From assembly GCF_021730395.1 (NCBI RefSeq), contig NC_069373.1, forward strand, positions 42,932,501-42,996,500: DNA of 64,000 bases, read 5' to 3'. Shown here one piece after another: positions 44,222-56,800 of this stretch. The notes beneath the pieces were generated by a model. The model did not search any database, was not told where the DNA came from, and saw only the letters and a list, made by a program, of their open reading frames with translations. The position numbers and the translations under genes were made by a program. This stretch comes from Mercenaria mercenaria (taxonomy: Eukaryota; Mollusca; Bivalvia; Venerida; Veneridae). Each line of letters begins with the position of its first letter. Position 1 is the first letter of the stretch.

Positions 44222-44782
44222 TGTTAAGAGGTCCACTGTTAAATCGCTTGAACGGATGTTGAAATAACGATAATGGGGAAGTGATTAAGTGTCACTTGAT
44301 TGTTCAAAATATCACAGGACCTGGCGCTCCTGTGAATTTCAAGGAAAAAGGGTTGTGGAAAACCATAATCGTATATAATTGAGCCGCATCATGAGAAAAC
44401 CGACATAGTGCATTTGCGGATGCGCAGGCTGGTCTGAATCCATGCTGTCCGCAAATTAATGCACTATGACGTCTAGAGATAAAAATAAAAACTCTTTTCC
44501 TATAAACGGATGTTTTCAAGATGAGGTTGTTTATAGCATTGATACAGTGAATCTTTATCAACTAAGTGAAATGGTCAACAGGTTATAGCATTAATTGTTC
44601 CTGTTTGAATATAAGTGCTTACGGAAATTAGAGATCCGTTTGGAAATCGAAACGGAAAATACAAATTTAAAAATCAAGCGTACATGCATTGTGTTTATAA
44701 ATTGTAACGAAGTTGACCAAAGTCTTGACTTATATACAATTATAATGAGGTCTTGTGTTTGTGAATCACAAGTTTGTGTGGG
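44222..44782. promoter_or_regulatory. Shared divergent promoter region
   Basis: Only about 560 bp separate the start codons of the two CYYR-like genes, which point away from each other, so both promoters must lie here or overlap the first exons. A degenerate palindromic MITE (44380-44480) sits in the middle. No convincing TATA box position can be fixed without a transcription start. Confidence 0.55.
44380..44482. mobile_element. MITE B, degenerate short copy
   Basis: GAGCCGCATCATGAGAAAAC and GCGGATGCGCAGGCTGGTCT match the MITE B family; most of the middle is lost. It lies inside the divergent promoter region. Confidence 0.65.
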
Positions 44783-47700
44783 ATGTTAGTTTATATTACA
44801 TTTCTTGGGGTTATAACGTTTGGTAAGTAAGATACTGATTTTATTCATATTTTTCAATCTGATTTTCAGCACAGAATAAACTATCATTTGAGCCTTTACC
44901 ATGGCAAAGAATTAATATTATTAAGTTTTGTTAAACGATCATACATTTAGATGTATTTCCCACTTCCGGAAAATGCGTTCTTTGCTTCAAAAGATTTTTT
45001 TCTTGTAGGTATGATTGACTTATAAAGGTCATTCATTCTAGTGATAATTCTAACTATTAAAGTCAAGTATATGATAGCTGTTCTGTAGATAAACTAGATT
45101 CATAATTTATATTTGAAAACGTTAACAAATACTACATACAGTTAATGTACACATTAGATTAACAGAATTATGTGTATTGACAGTACTATGCATTAGGTTA
45201 AATATAGTACACGCTGTACACATGCTTAGCTGAATACAGTACAAATGTGTAGGCTTAATTCCACTTAAAAACTGGAAGTCTTTTTACACAATTTACTGTT
45301 ACTGCATGACCTTTAATTTTGAATGTAGCTGTACATGCACAATTAATTTATATATTTAGTATAGTTAGATATATTTGATGGGGATTTTCTACATTTGAAG
45401 CGCATATCTAAATATAAAATATCTAGTGAAAGGTAGGCATTGGATATCTATAAAGTCACACGAACCCAGTTCTATGTCTTACGGCGAATATAAGATTTTG
45501 ATGGTGGCGGAAGACTTCTGGTACCTTTCTGGACATTTTATTTAAGGTATCACGATTGTCAACACAGTGATGAGGAGAAATTGATTCGAAGTCATTGATC
45601 GTCACCATTTGGCCACGCGTGATCTTATATGTCTTCAGTTAAATTGTAACTCTCTCTTACACATACGCAAAATAGTGTTTTGGGTTTGTTCCCCTTTTTT
45701 TCTTGGTAGCTTTTTCAGGAAAAGTTGAAATGCAGTCAGACTGTTCACTTTTTAAGATAATCTTGGTAATGCCATTGTTAATTTCTATGGGTACTTCCTT
45801 TTACTCCGTATCGATAGATCTCCTTCATTTTTGGCGTTCGTGTGATCTTTCATAAAGTTCAGCTATTTTAAGATCTGCCTTTGGAGGAAACTGGAAAGAA
45901 AGAATAGTGACTGTCCGGAGACCTGAACCACAGTATTGTTGTTGGGGTCGTTGCAAACTTACTTTAATGTCATCAAACAGGAAATGACTGGTTCCTGTTT
46001 ATCAACTTGTCGTGCAGAATATGAGCCGCGCCATGAGAAAAAACCAACATGGTGGCTTTGCGACCAGCATGGATCCAGACCAGCCTGCGCATCCGCGCAG
46101 TCTGGTCAGGATCCATGCTATTCGCTAACGGTTTCTCTAATTACAATAGTCTTTGAAAGCGAACAGTATGGATCCCGACCAGACTGGTCTGGATCCATGC
46201 CTGTCGCAAACGCACTATGTTAGTTTTCTCATGGCGTGGCTTAATTATGTATAATAGTTTCTCTTTTATTAACAGGTTATATACATGGAGAATACGAGTG
46301 TCAGTACTTAGACGCACTCGGAAAACGTAGAATACGACTTTGTGACTCTGGTTGCTGTGGAAATATTCATCACGCCTACTGTTGCCATCATAAGTATTAC
46401 ATCATAAGTATTATATCATAAGTACTATATCATCATATGTATTACATCATCATTACTATCATTTTAATGTCAACTAAAGATAGTTGTATTGTTCAGTATT
46501 ACTCTGATCATGAGTAAACAAAACAAACAGGTTTCTCACTGGTGGTAAGTTCTTTGAATGAAATTATTAACTCTCCATGTGTCGACAGATGCTGACATAT
46601 AATTTGTTGAGTAAAGATGCATTTCCTGGAAATTGACAAAAATGTCGTCAGACTGGTATGTTTCTTTGTGATATTCCATATCAGCCTAAAATTCATAATA
46701 ATAGCGGTATTCGGAGGCATTCTTTGTAAGAAGATAAGGGTCCCAGTCGCGACTGAGCTAAGAGACCAGTCTGCGAAATCCACGCAGCAACTCTTTGGTC
46801 TTCCTGAGTGCAATTTTTAATTTGAACGAATACAAGACTGAATGCTGAAATGAGTCTTTGATATCTAAGAGCCATTCCAGTGTCAACAACTGTGAAAGTC
46901 TTATTGCTTGATATCGAAAATGGCAGCTTCTTGAATGTAGTAATGATTATGGAGCAAGAATATTTTCTTTCTATTTGTTTACATGTAATTTCATTTCAGA
47001 TATCTGGCTGAGATTATCTTTGGTAGCATTGTAGGATTGTTCCTGCTAATCGTTGTTATTGTTGTGACCATACATTGTTGTTATAGAAGAAGAAGACAAT
47101 GCAAAGTGGAGCATCTCCATGGTATGTATCCCGAATTTGAATATTTACCCTGGGGTAACACAGCCGGAAGTAGAATTTGAACATCTCCTTGACATTCATT
47201 ATTTAAACCGCTTCAGATTAATTAAGTTTCAGAGAATAATGATATGTCTGTACAGCAAATGTCCCCCTTTTGTAGTTTTGTCTGAGCAGAAATGCGCATG
47301 CGTAATGTGACGTCAATATAAATGTGTTGTAAATTTTGCAAGAGTTGATAAGTCAAAACTGTTTGTCGGTTCAGTATAGGACTCAAAATTCTACGACACG
47401 GCAGGATAGAGTTTCAAGTGTCTTTTTGCCTTTTCGAGTAACGTCCGATCGCACTTTTGTGCTACTCTCCAAGAACAACAACTACATGTTTGTCGTCTGT
47501 TTATGTTTTATTGTTTTCGGTGCGCACGGCTGAAAGAGGAAATTTACTATCATTATCATTTGTGTACTGAAATACAAATTTATGGTTTAGTATTATAGTA
47601 CAAAATATCCCAGATATTACGTTTAACTTAGTGATATTAACAACAATGTTTAGTCAGAACTTAACTTCGTATTGGCAAAATGTTGGATATTTGATAATTT

Positions 47701-48100
47701 TCTCGTCGTTGTTTTGATCGTTCGCTCTGCATGTGACTGATTGGGTTGAAATTTGTTTCTAGTTTTTTTTTTGCCCAACGTCTTAATATTATTCGCTGAC
47801 ACAGCAGTCGTATCTTTAACACTTCATCTTATTTTAGTAACCCGAAACTATGGTACAATAAATGCTGTTAAACCTAACGACACAGAAAACTCCAACAACA
47901 GTACAGAACAGCCACCAAAAGACGAGAGCGTCATTGTGTCAGAGGTAGAAATCACTGTGACACCGGCTACACCACAAGAGGCCAAACGGAATCCCGTTAG
48001 CGCAAAATCTGAAATTCCAAGTAAAGCCGAAGAATCATCCGTCAACAAAGAATCAGAAAAAGAAAACGCAGCTACTACAGAAAGAGAGCCTATTCCATAA
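44783..48100 (+). CDS. Second CYYR/Shisa-like six-cysteine TM protein, acidic-tail form
   Basis: Exons 44783-44822, 46276-46393, 47000-47121 and 47838-48100, all GT-AG with phases 1, 2, 1 matching; 180 residues. The signal peptide starts MLVYITFLGVITFG. The ectodomain carries six cysteines (22, 36, 40, 41, 49, 50; DSGCCG and AYCC) in the same spacing class as the minus-strand neighbour. The membrane segment is at about 57-78, then CCYRRRR as a cytosolic stop-transfer. The tail is 86 residues, rich in E, S, T, P and K, with no PPxY. AATAAA lies at 48285. The donor of exon 2 (AA|GTATTA) is weak and sits at the start of an ATCATAAGTATT simple repeat. Probably a membrane adaptor like its neighbour, but without the PY motif. 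Expression and the alternative tail need RNA evidence. Confidence 0.82.
46022..46243. mobile_element. MITE B, copy 2
   Basis: A palindrome with ends TGAGCCGCGCCATGAGAAAA / TTTTCTCATGGCGTGGCTTA and two internal GGATCC-containing arms (ATGGATCCAGACCAG...). About 220 bp, in intron 1 of the plus-strand CYYR-like gene, just before exon 2. Confidence 0.82.
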
Positions 48101-48694
48101 AGAATAACCAAACTTTATTTGTGATAAGATTGTATAGATAAGACTGGATATACTGACAATCAAAACAAAGCATTCCAGAAAACACTAATCTGAACCGAAG
48201 GTAAAGATTATTTAATGAGAATATGACAAGTTACGTATAATTTCACTTAACCATTTTAAGAAGTATGTTTTGTTCTTTAAGATCAATAAAATAGATTTGT
48301 TGAAAGTAAGATTGTTTCCAGAAAAAAAGGTTGTCTTGAATGGGAAAGAGAAAACCTGACATAAGATCATGATTTATCCCATGGAATAGAAATACATAAA
48401 AAAAAATCACGGTCCATTTTCTGTTTATCCTTTTCTCTTTTTTTCAGTTCTAAATGGGGTCTTATTTTAGTTCTTACATTTTTTCAATCAGTTGTTGGTT
48501 CTTCGCAAGTAACTTGCGGCATAATACATGTAATTACTGCAGAAATCGTCTTGCAGTCAGTTTTTTATGGAAAACTTTTCTGGCCCATTTCCATTGGCCT
48601 AGCACAGATTTTTATGGGTTACACGGATTTTTTTTGCGATCCATAAGTAACATATTGAACACATTTTCAAATCTATATTCTTTTTTTTTTTCAG

Positions 48695-49185
48695 ATATAA
48701 TGGGAAACATAAGTAATCCAGCAGGTCGTGTTGATGATGATGTTCAACCTTACAGACCGAACAACCCTGCCGGTCGCGTTGAAGACGATGTTCAACCCTA
48801 TAATCCCTATAATCCTGCTTATCCAGATAACCAACCGTATTATCCAGACAACCGGCCGTACCCTGATAATCGGCCGTATGATCCCGACGTTCAGCCATAC
48901 GTTCCGGACGTTGAGCCGTATTCCCCTGACGATCAACCATACTACCCCGACAATCAACCGTATAGACCCGACAACCAGCCGTACGTCCCCGACACCGAAC
49001 CGTATCAACCAGACGTTCAGCCGTACACGCCTGATGTACAGCCGTACACGCCGGACGTACAGCCGTACCCCGACTATAAACCAGCAGGCATGGTTGATGA
49101 CGACACACAACCCTATACGCCAGACGATCAGCCTTATCCTGACGACCAACCATACGATGGTGGTTCAGATACTCAGCCATATTAA
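48695..49185 (+). CDS. Alternative last exon encoding a QPY-repeat tail
   Basis: A strong acceptor (T-run, then CAG at 48692-48694) precedes an open exon that enters in phase 1, exactly the phase left by the TM exon ending at 47121. Spliced there it would give a 256-residue protein with a tail of about 163 residues. The tail consists of about 18 [Q/E/R]PY motifs separated by PD-rich linkers (units such as PDVQPYTPDVQPY), with three PAG-[RM]-V-[DE]-D-D boxes. It is acidic and low in complexity. AATAAA lies at 49587. Reading upstream of 48695 in the same frame is probably intronic. Alternatives: the last exon of a separate gene whose 5' exons I could not find, with ATG at 48700 as a start. Confidence 0.7.
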
Positions 49186-49799
49186 CGTTTTATTTACTGT
49201 AAACCGTAGTTGTTGCGGCCACATTGTTATTTAAGGATACTACATTCGCAAAAAGCAATTATATCAACACGCATTTGTAAAATATTTATTTTAGGAACTG
49301 GATACCAAATATATTCAAACAGATTTATAAACACGTACATTGTATATCGCATCTGAAAAATATGACTGCCTGAGTGTTTATTATTTCCTCTTGTTGTTGT
49401 CTTGAAGAAGATGTTAAAGTATATATGTATAACGTTTTTGCCTATATTTTACTTAGTTGGCATTTGCATTGTTTATCGTCAGATATACCACGGTTCAGAT
49501 TTAAGATACTTTAGGAATTGAACCACGATGGCGCTAGACATCCATCCAAGCATTACATTTTCAGCCTGTCCTTTCGGTTGTTCTATAATAAAAACGAGTA
49601 AAACTCCAGTTTCAGGACACTAAATCTCGAGACAAAAATGTCCCAAAATGCACACTTTGCGCGACCTGTACCGTATTATCTGCAAATGACTGATCTAGCT
49701 AAAATATATGTATATTTTTAAAGTATTTGACCAGACGAAACTAGCGCTGAGAAGAAAAGTGTCTCAAAACCGTTTACGTTTTCCACAAATTTGAGCTGA

Positions 49800-50385
49800 A
49801 TCTGGATGGATATATTGGCTCCCGACCCTATGTTTGTTCTTACATATATCTGTTTTCTTCATTAAGAGGGAAGTAACTCCAGAAGGTTTATTCTACATTG
49901 ACATTTTTATTGCCCCTGGCTCCAAACATAGGTATGGTTCAGCCATCAGATAAAATTGTGCTATTTTAGAGGCTTAAAATTTTCTATTAAATGTTTCCTG
50001 TATTTATATAAAAATAACAATGCACCCAGGGAGCCAGGCTACTGGATAGATGGATGACCGTTTCCGTTTCATCTGACTTAAGTTACCTTAGGTAAGATTA
50101 GCTAGAAAAATCGATAAAAAATGTATTGATTTTGCACAATAATTACTTATTTTCAGAAATCCTTTGTTCTATAGATATCATAAATAACCATTTGAATATA
50201 AATGCCTATCTATTGTATTCAAAGACCACAATTGCCACTTAACAGAGGAAGTAACTGCAACAGGTTGTTTCTGTAAAATTGATATTTTATTGCCCCTGAC
50301 ATGTATGGTATTTACTTCAAAAAATGTTCGCAGTATTAAAAGAAAATAACAATGCAGCCAGGGAGCAAGGCTAGGACGACTTGTG
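49800..50385 (+). repeat. Diverged tandem duplication downstream of the QPY exon
   Basis: Two blocks (about 49860-50040 and 50238-50375) share GAGG-AAGTAACT, TTTTATTGCCCCTG, ATAACAATGCA-CCAGGGAGC in order. No coding potential. Confidence 0.55.
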
Positions 50386-51069
50386 TTCCGTCTGAATTAG
50401 TTTCGTGAATAAGACATTAAAACTATATTATATAATACAATGTAGATGTACATGTTTAATATAAAGCAAATCATCTGTTTGAGTATCTTTGCACTAGTGG
50501 TGACACTTAACAAATTGTAAATTACATACTTGGACTACTTAACTCTCGGTATGGAAGGGTGGGATGAGGGGGAAGTGGGACGGGGATAGGAGGATTTGTA
50601 CCACTGACTACATCTCTGCGTGGTAATCTGATCGGGTATATAGAGGGAATATATTATATATTTCTCTTACGGTATATAGTTCTTCAGCACTAGACTGGTT
50701 CCAAATTCAAATGAGAGTGATCAGGCTAGATGTATATATTCAGTCTCATGGGACAAAAAAAATCCTCTACAACTGTTTGTGATTTAATCACTGACCATGT
50801 CATAAATTTAACAGACAATTTTGCCGTCCATCCATATATAGATCAACTTTATGAATCGAGGCGTGTCTGTACTTTTAGCTCATAACAAACTGCGGTAAAC
50901 GCCGAGGATAGCAGATAAGTCACGCCTCAGTAATTGCCGTTGAATTATAGCAGATTTACTATTTATTTTCAAAACATACTTCTTTTTCTTCAGTTAAAAA
51001 TAGTTTACTATCATTATTTCAGAATTCAGAATCGGACAAACTCGTGGGTAAACTTACTGCCGCCTAGAT

Positions 51070-51116
51070 AATACCTTTTATTTTATTTTATTTTATTTTA
51101 TTTTATTTATTTTTAA
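51070..51116 (+). repeat. (TTTTA)n microsatellite
   Basis: About eight TTTTA units followed by imperfect copies. Confidence 0.85.
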
Positions 51117-51357
51117 TTTCTATCATTTCTATGTTACAATAGTGTATGTTTTGAGATGAAAAGGGATAATAATTCCATTTTTTTTTTTTTGCTTGTATCA
51201 GTCTGCATTATACTGTGTTGTTACACAATATATGCGTTGACCAGTATTATTACTGTTTCATTGAAAGAAATATAGCATTATTTTATTGTACTTTGAAAAT
51301 AGATTCAAAATTTAAATAAATGATTCAGAAAAGGAAGCAACTAGATCCTATCTATTT

Positions 51358-51566
51358 AACCCTTAACCTGCTATATTTCTATAATGGACTGGTCCATCTT
51401 TCAATTTGACAGTACCACTTATTATTCAAACGGGTTTTCACTGAAAATTTACTGACTGAATAGCGAACAGTGCAGACCATGATCAGACTGCACGGATGTG
51501 CAGGCTGATCTTGGTCTGCACTGGTCGCAAAGGTAGAATCATCTGCCGCCAGCAGGCTAAGGGTTA
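51358..51566 (+). mobile_element. MITE A, copy 3 (complete)
   Basis: TIRs TTAACCCTTAACCTGC and, inverted, TTAACCCTTAGCCTGC. Internal palindrome TGCAGGCTGATCTTGGTCTG / CAGACCATGATCAGACTGCA. About 209 bp, no coding capacity. Confidence 0.78.
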
Positions 51567-51657
51567 AGAAGTGTACATCGATACTGATCCACGCTGCGTG
51601 CAATCGTGAGACTCTTCCAGTATCTCTAAAAGTTGTTTTCAGAGACAGTATGCACAT

Positions 51658-51862
51658 TAACCCTTACCATGCCATATTTCTAACATGGACTGTACCATCA
51701 TTCCATTTGGGCAGTACCACTTATTACTAAAAGGGGTGTTCATTGAAAATTTACTCGATAGCGAAGAGTACAGACCATGATCAGCCTACATGGATGTGCA
51801 GGCTGATCTTGGTCTGCACTGGTCGCAAAGGCAGAATTACTTGCCGCCAGCTGGCTGAAAGT
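51658..51862 (+). mobile_element. MITE A, copy 4
   Basis: Starts TTAACCCTTACCATGCC, retains the internal palindrome, and its right TIR is eroded (GGCTGAAAGTGAAGG). Only about 90 bp from copy 3, same orientation. Confidence 0.72.
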
Positions 51863-53867
51863 GAAGGACAAACACGTCCTCATAATCTCAGCGCTGCTTT
51901 ATACCGCAGTTCACAGAAATTTTGTGCGATTTGTCGGAGGTCCTACATTACTACCCACGAGTCCTTACGGGGGCAAGGGATCCCAAAACTAAAACCTGCG
52001 CAACAGTACGAGAAATCGGAAGTATATACGTATAGCACTTCATGGTATGTCATTTTAGTCTGCATGCTGTCGTTCATATAGTCTTGCTAATTTTAAAAAA
52101 AAATGGAATAAGTGGTGAATTTTTGTATGAATAGTATAAATATGTTATACCAGTAATATGTTCTTATACGTAACCCATAGGTAAGATCGCTACAAAAAAT
52201 AACTCATTCATATCTTGCATGCACTTTTCTTTGCGGTTGACATTCCAACATCACTTACTCATAGTACAAGTGTAGGGCAACCAAATGAGTAGATTTAACC
52301 ACCTTTTTAAAAGACATAAAAAAATAAAAAGAAAAAGAAAAGAAAAGGCGCCGTCTTGGGAATGGTATTTTTCTACGACATTATGATCTAATACTGAGCT
52401 ATATGTATAGGTGGGGAGACTTCCATTTGCGTTATTCATCCTTATTATTAGCTCGTTTAACAGACGCTTAATTAAGTTTAGACAAGTCAGGCGAGCGATA
52501 CTGGGCCAAATTAAAACATCTTGTCCAACTTTTTTCTTAAAATCATACCGATTTAACACAACGTACAATTAACATACAAGTTTAATTAATAGTTTAAAAA
52601 AAAAGTCATAATGTTGGTTATACACGTACACATACAATGTTTGGTTTATAATGATAATCCTTTCTCATTTTTATGAAATCATTTGTTTTAAACAATTTGT
52701 ACGGTCATGTCAGATAATCTGCGTGTATAATCATTCATTACACGGCCATTTATGCGCGAGCGCGTGAAATGTGATGCTACAAGAGGTGTGCCTGATCTCG
52801 GATCAAGTGGGGTCATCCAGCATCATAAACATATCACAAGTACAGTCAAATTCACAAATGTTTACTCCACATGCTGTGGTTTACGAAATTTAGAGTGACT
52901 CCATACAAATCTAAGGTTTTTTTAAACCGAGTGTCTTAAATAAAAAAAACGTTTTGCCTCAACCAAATTAAGAAATAGGTAGAAGAAAATACAGATGGGT
53001 GCAGAAACATATATTTTCCTATCTTTACAGAGCTTCTTCATATTTCACAGATTACAAATATAAACTGCCTAGCATTCTTAATTACTTTTTATTACAATTA
53101 CTAATCGATAAAACGGTTCAAAATTTCGAAAATAACTCGGTTTTAATCATACTTTTAAAGCACTTTTTAAATGTTATATATTATATGATTCAGGGATTTC
53201 TTATCCTCTCTCCCTCTCTCTCTCTTAGCACTAAAGGAGACCACAGTCGAGTTATTGAGCTATAACACAACAACAGCAGCAGTGTCAGAAAGATAATATA
53301 GTAAGGTGACCTTCTTTTCGTCATGCAACTTTTCTATGAAATATCAGTCGATTAAACACAGTTCTATGTTAGGTAATACGAATTAAAGCACTTTCGACGT
53401 TTGTACAACAAAATTAGCGTCTTGGGGCTGTAGAAAGGGGTTTCGTTAAGTTACATCATATTAGCAAAATTTTTGTCATTCTTCGCCCTCGAATTAATGC
53501 GTATGAATTTAATCAGTTTCTCATTCTTTTCAAACTTTCTGTTGGGTAAGAGGTTTGGGATGAGAGTTATTATTATTTTGCACTCCGGTCAATCCTTACC
53601 TTTTTTTTGTCGAAAACATGACATGCGCAGTGGAAAAGACAATTGAACAACCCCTTGTTTATAACGTTGCGGACCAGTATTTGTGAACCGAATGTAATTC
53701 CAGCAATTCCAAACATTGTTTAAAATTTGTCATGATTAATTGTTTCCAAATATCACCTTTATTACACTGTGGTAATCTAATAAAAATGTATAGTGCAACT
53801 AGCGTTTAATTCTCAAGAAATTTTACTGTGTGCTTTTAAAAGGATTTCTTAGATAAAAGATTTGACA

Positions 53868-56800
53868 ATGAACAGCGAATTTCTAATTTTGCTGACGTCA
53901 GGTAAGGTGTAATTAACTTATTTTATTAATATTGCACAGTAGAATTTAGGATTGATTTTTATAAAGAAGTACAGGCATCTAAAATTTTACCTCCTTTTTT
54001 CAACAAATTCTTGATTTATAGGCCAATGCTATTTTCTTTTTAAGATTATTTTTTACGTATGAAACGTCTGGTTGTTTTCACTTTGCTTAAAATATATTTA
54101 TATATGGGTTATTTTCAGTATATATGCAACAGAATGAAGCGTGGGAATATGTTATATTACTACATACATGACAAATATTTCTGTTGCATTATAATGTTTT
54201 GTATTTTCTACATCATGTGTCTATAATAGTTTCATTTGACTCTCATAAATTATTTTAGGATGGGGGCAGTACTATTCTCTTGGGAATGGACACTGGTTAC
54301 TGGTTACGGGGAATAACTTTTTCTATACTATATTTCAATTTAGAGTTTATGCCTCATTTTTAAAATGAAATAACAGTGTATTATTTCTAAAAAAAAATGT
54401 GAAAGGAATTTTCTCAAAGAAAACTTTTCTTTCTTTTAAAATCTGCTTCCACTTTAATATACATGTATAAACATATGCATATGCTAAATTTATATGCTTC
54501 AATCGGCACCAGCTCGCCTGCCATACTGGCAATGTTGTTTATTTTGACATTTATTTTTGGCCTTTGATCAAAGGAAATTATAGTTCAAATAACTTGATAA
54601 TTGCTTTAGAGACCTTGCGTGGGTGTGAAGTGCGGCTATAGTATTTCACAGAGTATTGTGAGCACTTGCTGTAATATGGCGTCAACGTGTGCTATATTTC
54701 ATTATTTAAAGTCACTTTTACCACTCACCTTATTCATATGGTTTCTTTCACTGTTCAGACTTCTCGATTCACCCTATACATTTCAGTGATCGTGTAAGTT
54801 TCGTATATTCCACTTTCTTTTGCGTAGAGTTCTACAGTTTTTGGAGACTTTTTGTATCTCGGAGCTTTTACTGTATTCAGCCTGCATTTCAGAACTTTTG
54901 CTCTATACACCTGAGAATTCTAGCCTTGTATCTTGGAGATTTTCCTGTATTTAACTGAGATTTTCCATATTTAATACACCCTGCATATTATATCACCTTA
55001 GATGTTCCATATTTTGGACATTGAGGTTTTCCATATTTAATATACCCTGCATCTTATATCAGTTTAGATTTTCCATATTTTGGACACTGAGGTTTTCCAT
55101 TTTTAATACACCCTGCATATTATATCAGCCTAGATTTTCCATATTTTGGACACTGAAGTTTTCCATATTTAATATACTCTGCATCTTATATCAGTTTACA
55201 TTTTCCATATTTTGGACACTTAGGTTTTCCATATTTAGTACACCCTGCATCTTATATCAGTTTAGATTTTCCATATTCAAGACACCCTTAAACTGAGAGC
55301 ATTTCCCATCTTAAAAATTTCCTAATCTCAAATCTATTTCTATATTCGTATCTCTTGAGACCATTGTATCTACGTGTTTTCCCTTCCCCTTTTTAGTTGA
55401 CATTTCTTACTTTTATACAAACCTCATTTTTTCAATGTTCGGCAGAAATTTTGAGCCAAGATCACCTTCCCATTTCTTATATTCATAGAGACCTCTGTCA
55501 TTCAGTTTTCCAGTGCCGGGTATTATTTTACTTACAAAAAAAGAATGGCGATAGATTAAAGGAAATTTTAAAGCTGCCCATTCACCCATGAGAAAAAACG
55601 TGTTTTGTTTTTCATTTGGCAGTGGTGTTTATTTACCGTTTCAGTCGCAAACATAACTTGTCATTCAAAAGTCAATGTTTTAATCTAATTATGCTATACT
55701 TATCAATATAATCAGCCGTATCTAAAGTACACGGCTGTTCAAAATGGTGTAACATAAAAAAAACTGTACCCAACATACATTCTCTGGTCGCACGCAGTGT
55801 ATACATATGGTGGTATAAATATTGTTGGGATAATTGTTTAGACATAAACGACACCGGGTTATCTCGAGACATTAAACAGTCCTGATAGAGACTATAGTTT
55901 TCGACAATTTATAAAACATTTTCATACTAAACCACTTAGGCCAAGAAAAGGAGTGATTATGTTATAGGCCAGGCACATAGGAATCTGACTTGTCTTAGAG
56001 GCTTACTACGGTTCCCAGATCTCGCGATTTTGACAAACCTCTGATGGATGATGAAGGCTTTTCACAGGGTCTTTGTCTATGGTGATTTATACGTAAAGTC
56101 GACACCCTGCGTGATACAAAACAAAGTAGGCCCGGCCAAAAACGATACCTCTGTCGATACGTCAAACATGCGGCACATGGGTTTGGTCAGTAATGCTATA
56201 TATGATAAAAAAAAAACAACATCATAGACAGTCCAGGATCCAAAAATAAATCTTACAGTAAATGGTTGCAGGATTTATTAAATATAGTAAATTGGTGCAG
56301 GATCTATTTTTAGGCCCTGGACTGTCTGTTCAAAAATGTAATTACTGTTTTCTCTGTTTTCCTTATTTTCGAATGTTCCGGAAAAGGTTACCTTCAATGT
56401 CAAATATTGTTTAGATTTGTTCATGTGTACAAAATACCATTTGTATAACAGTTGAATAACATATGTAATGTTTTCTGATCTCGACAAGGTCACTGCTTAA
56501 ACGTTTATCATAGTAATGACTTATCATGAATTCATTAAAGCTACTAATTATGCAATGAATTTATCTCACAACCATAACGGATGTTTACCGAAACTAATTA
56601 ATGTTTCCGTGTTGCGACATAAATACTTTTATTTATATGTTAGCTTTCTTTTTGGACTGTTTTGAAGCGTTTTGTTTAATATAAATAAGAAGAACAGAGT
56701 TCTAGTGGCCCCTTTGGTTCCTCTTGCATCTTTATAGATTATGAAAAATTAAACATTTTCAGTTTCTGTTCAATAAATTATTAAATACACATATACCCTC

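Larger units (their letters stand above)
49190..53867. other. Intergenic region with MITEs
   Basis: Between the QPY exon and the D8C gene. It holds the tandem duplication, the TTTTA microsatellite and two MITE A copies; 51863-53867 shows nothing else supportable. Confidence 0.45.

Noticed and set aside
44304-44561. 85-codon minus frame, also 46-kb and 57-kb frames containing PACASA/SRPA
   Set aside because: Translations of MITE B copies; the same residues recur wherever the MITE occurs.
48454-48694. N-terminal extension of the QPY frame
   Set aside because: A T-run plus CAG acceptor at 48694 and loss of the composition bias upstream indicate intron. The repeat tail starts at 48695.
48599-49180. 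Long minus-strand and other-frame readings over the QPY exon
   Set aside because: Shadows of a 21-39 bp repetitive sequence lacking stops. Only the plus frame joins in phase to the TM exon.
52251-52568. 105-codon minus frame
   Set aside because: Low-complexity translation of an A-rich stretch (KKK/FLFLF), with no motifs or splice sites.
55021-55296. Open frame of repeated FSIFNTPCILYQ-type units
   Set aside because: It is the translation of a 62-bp minisatellite; openness follows from a stop-free unit, and there are no splice signals.
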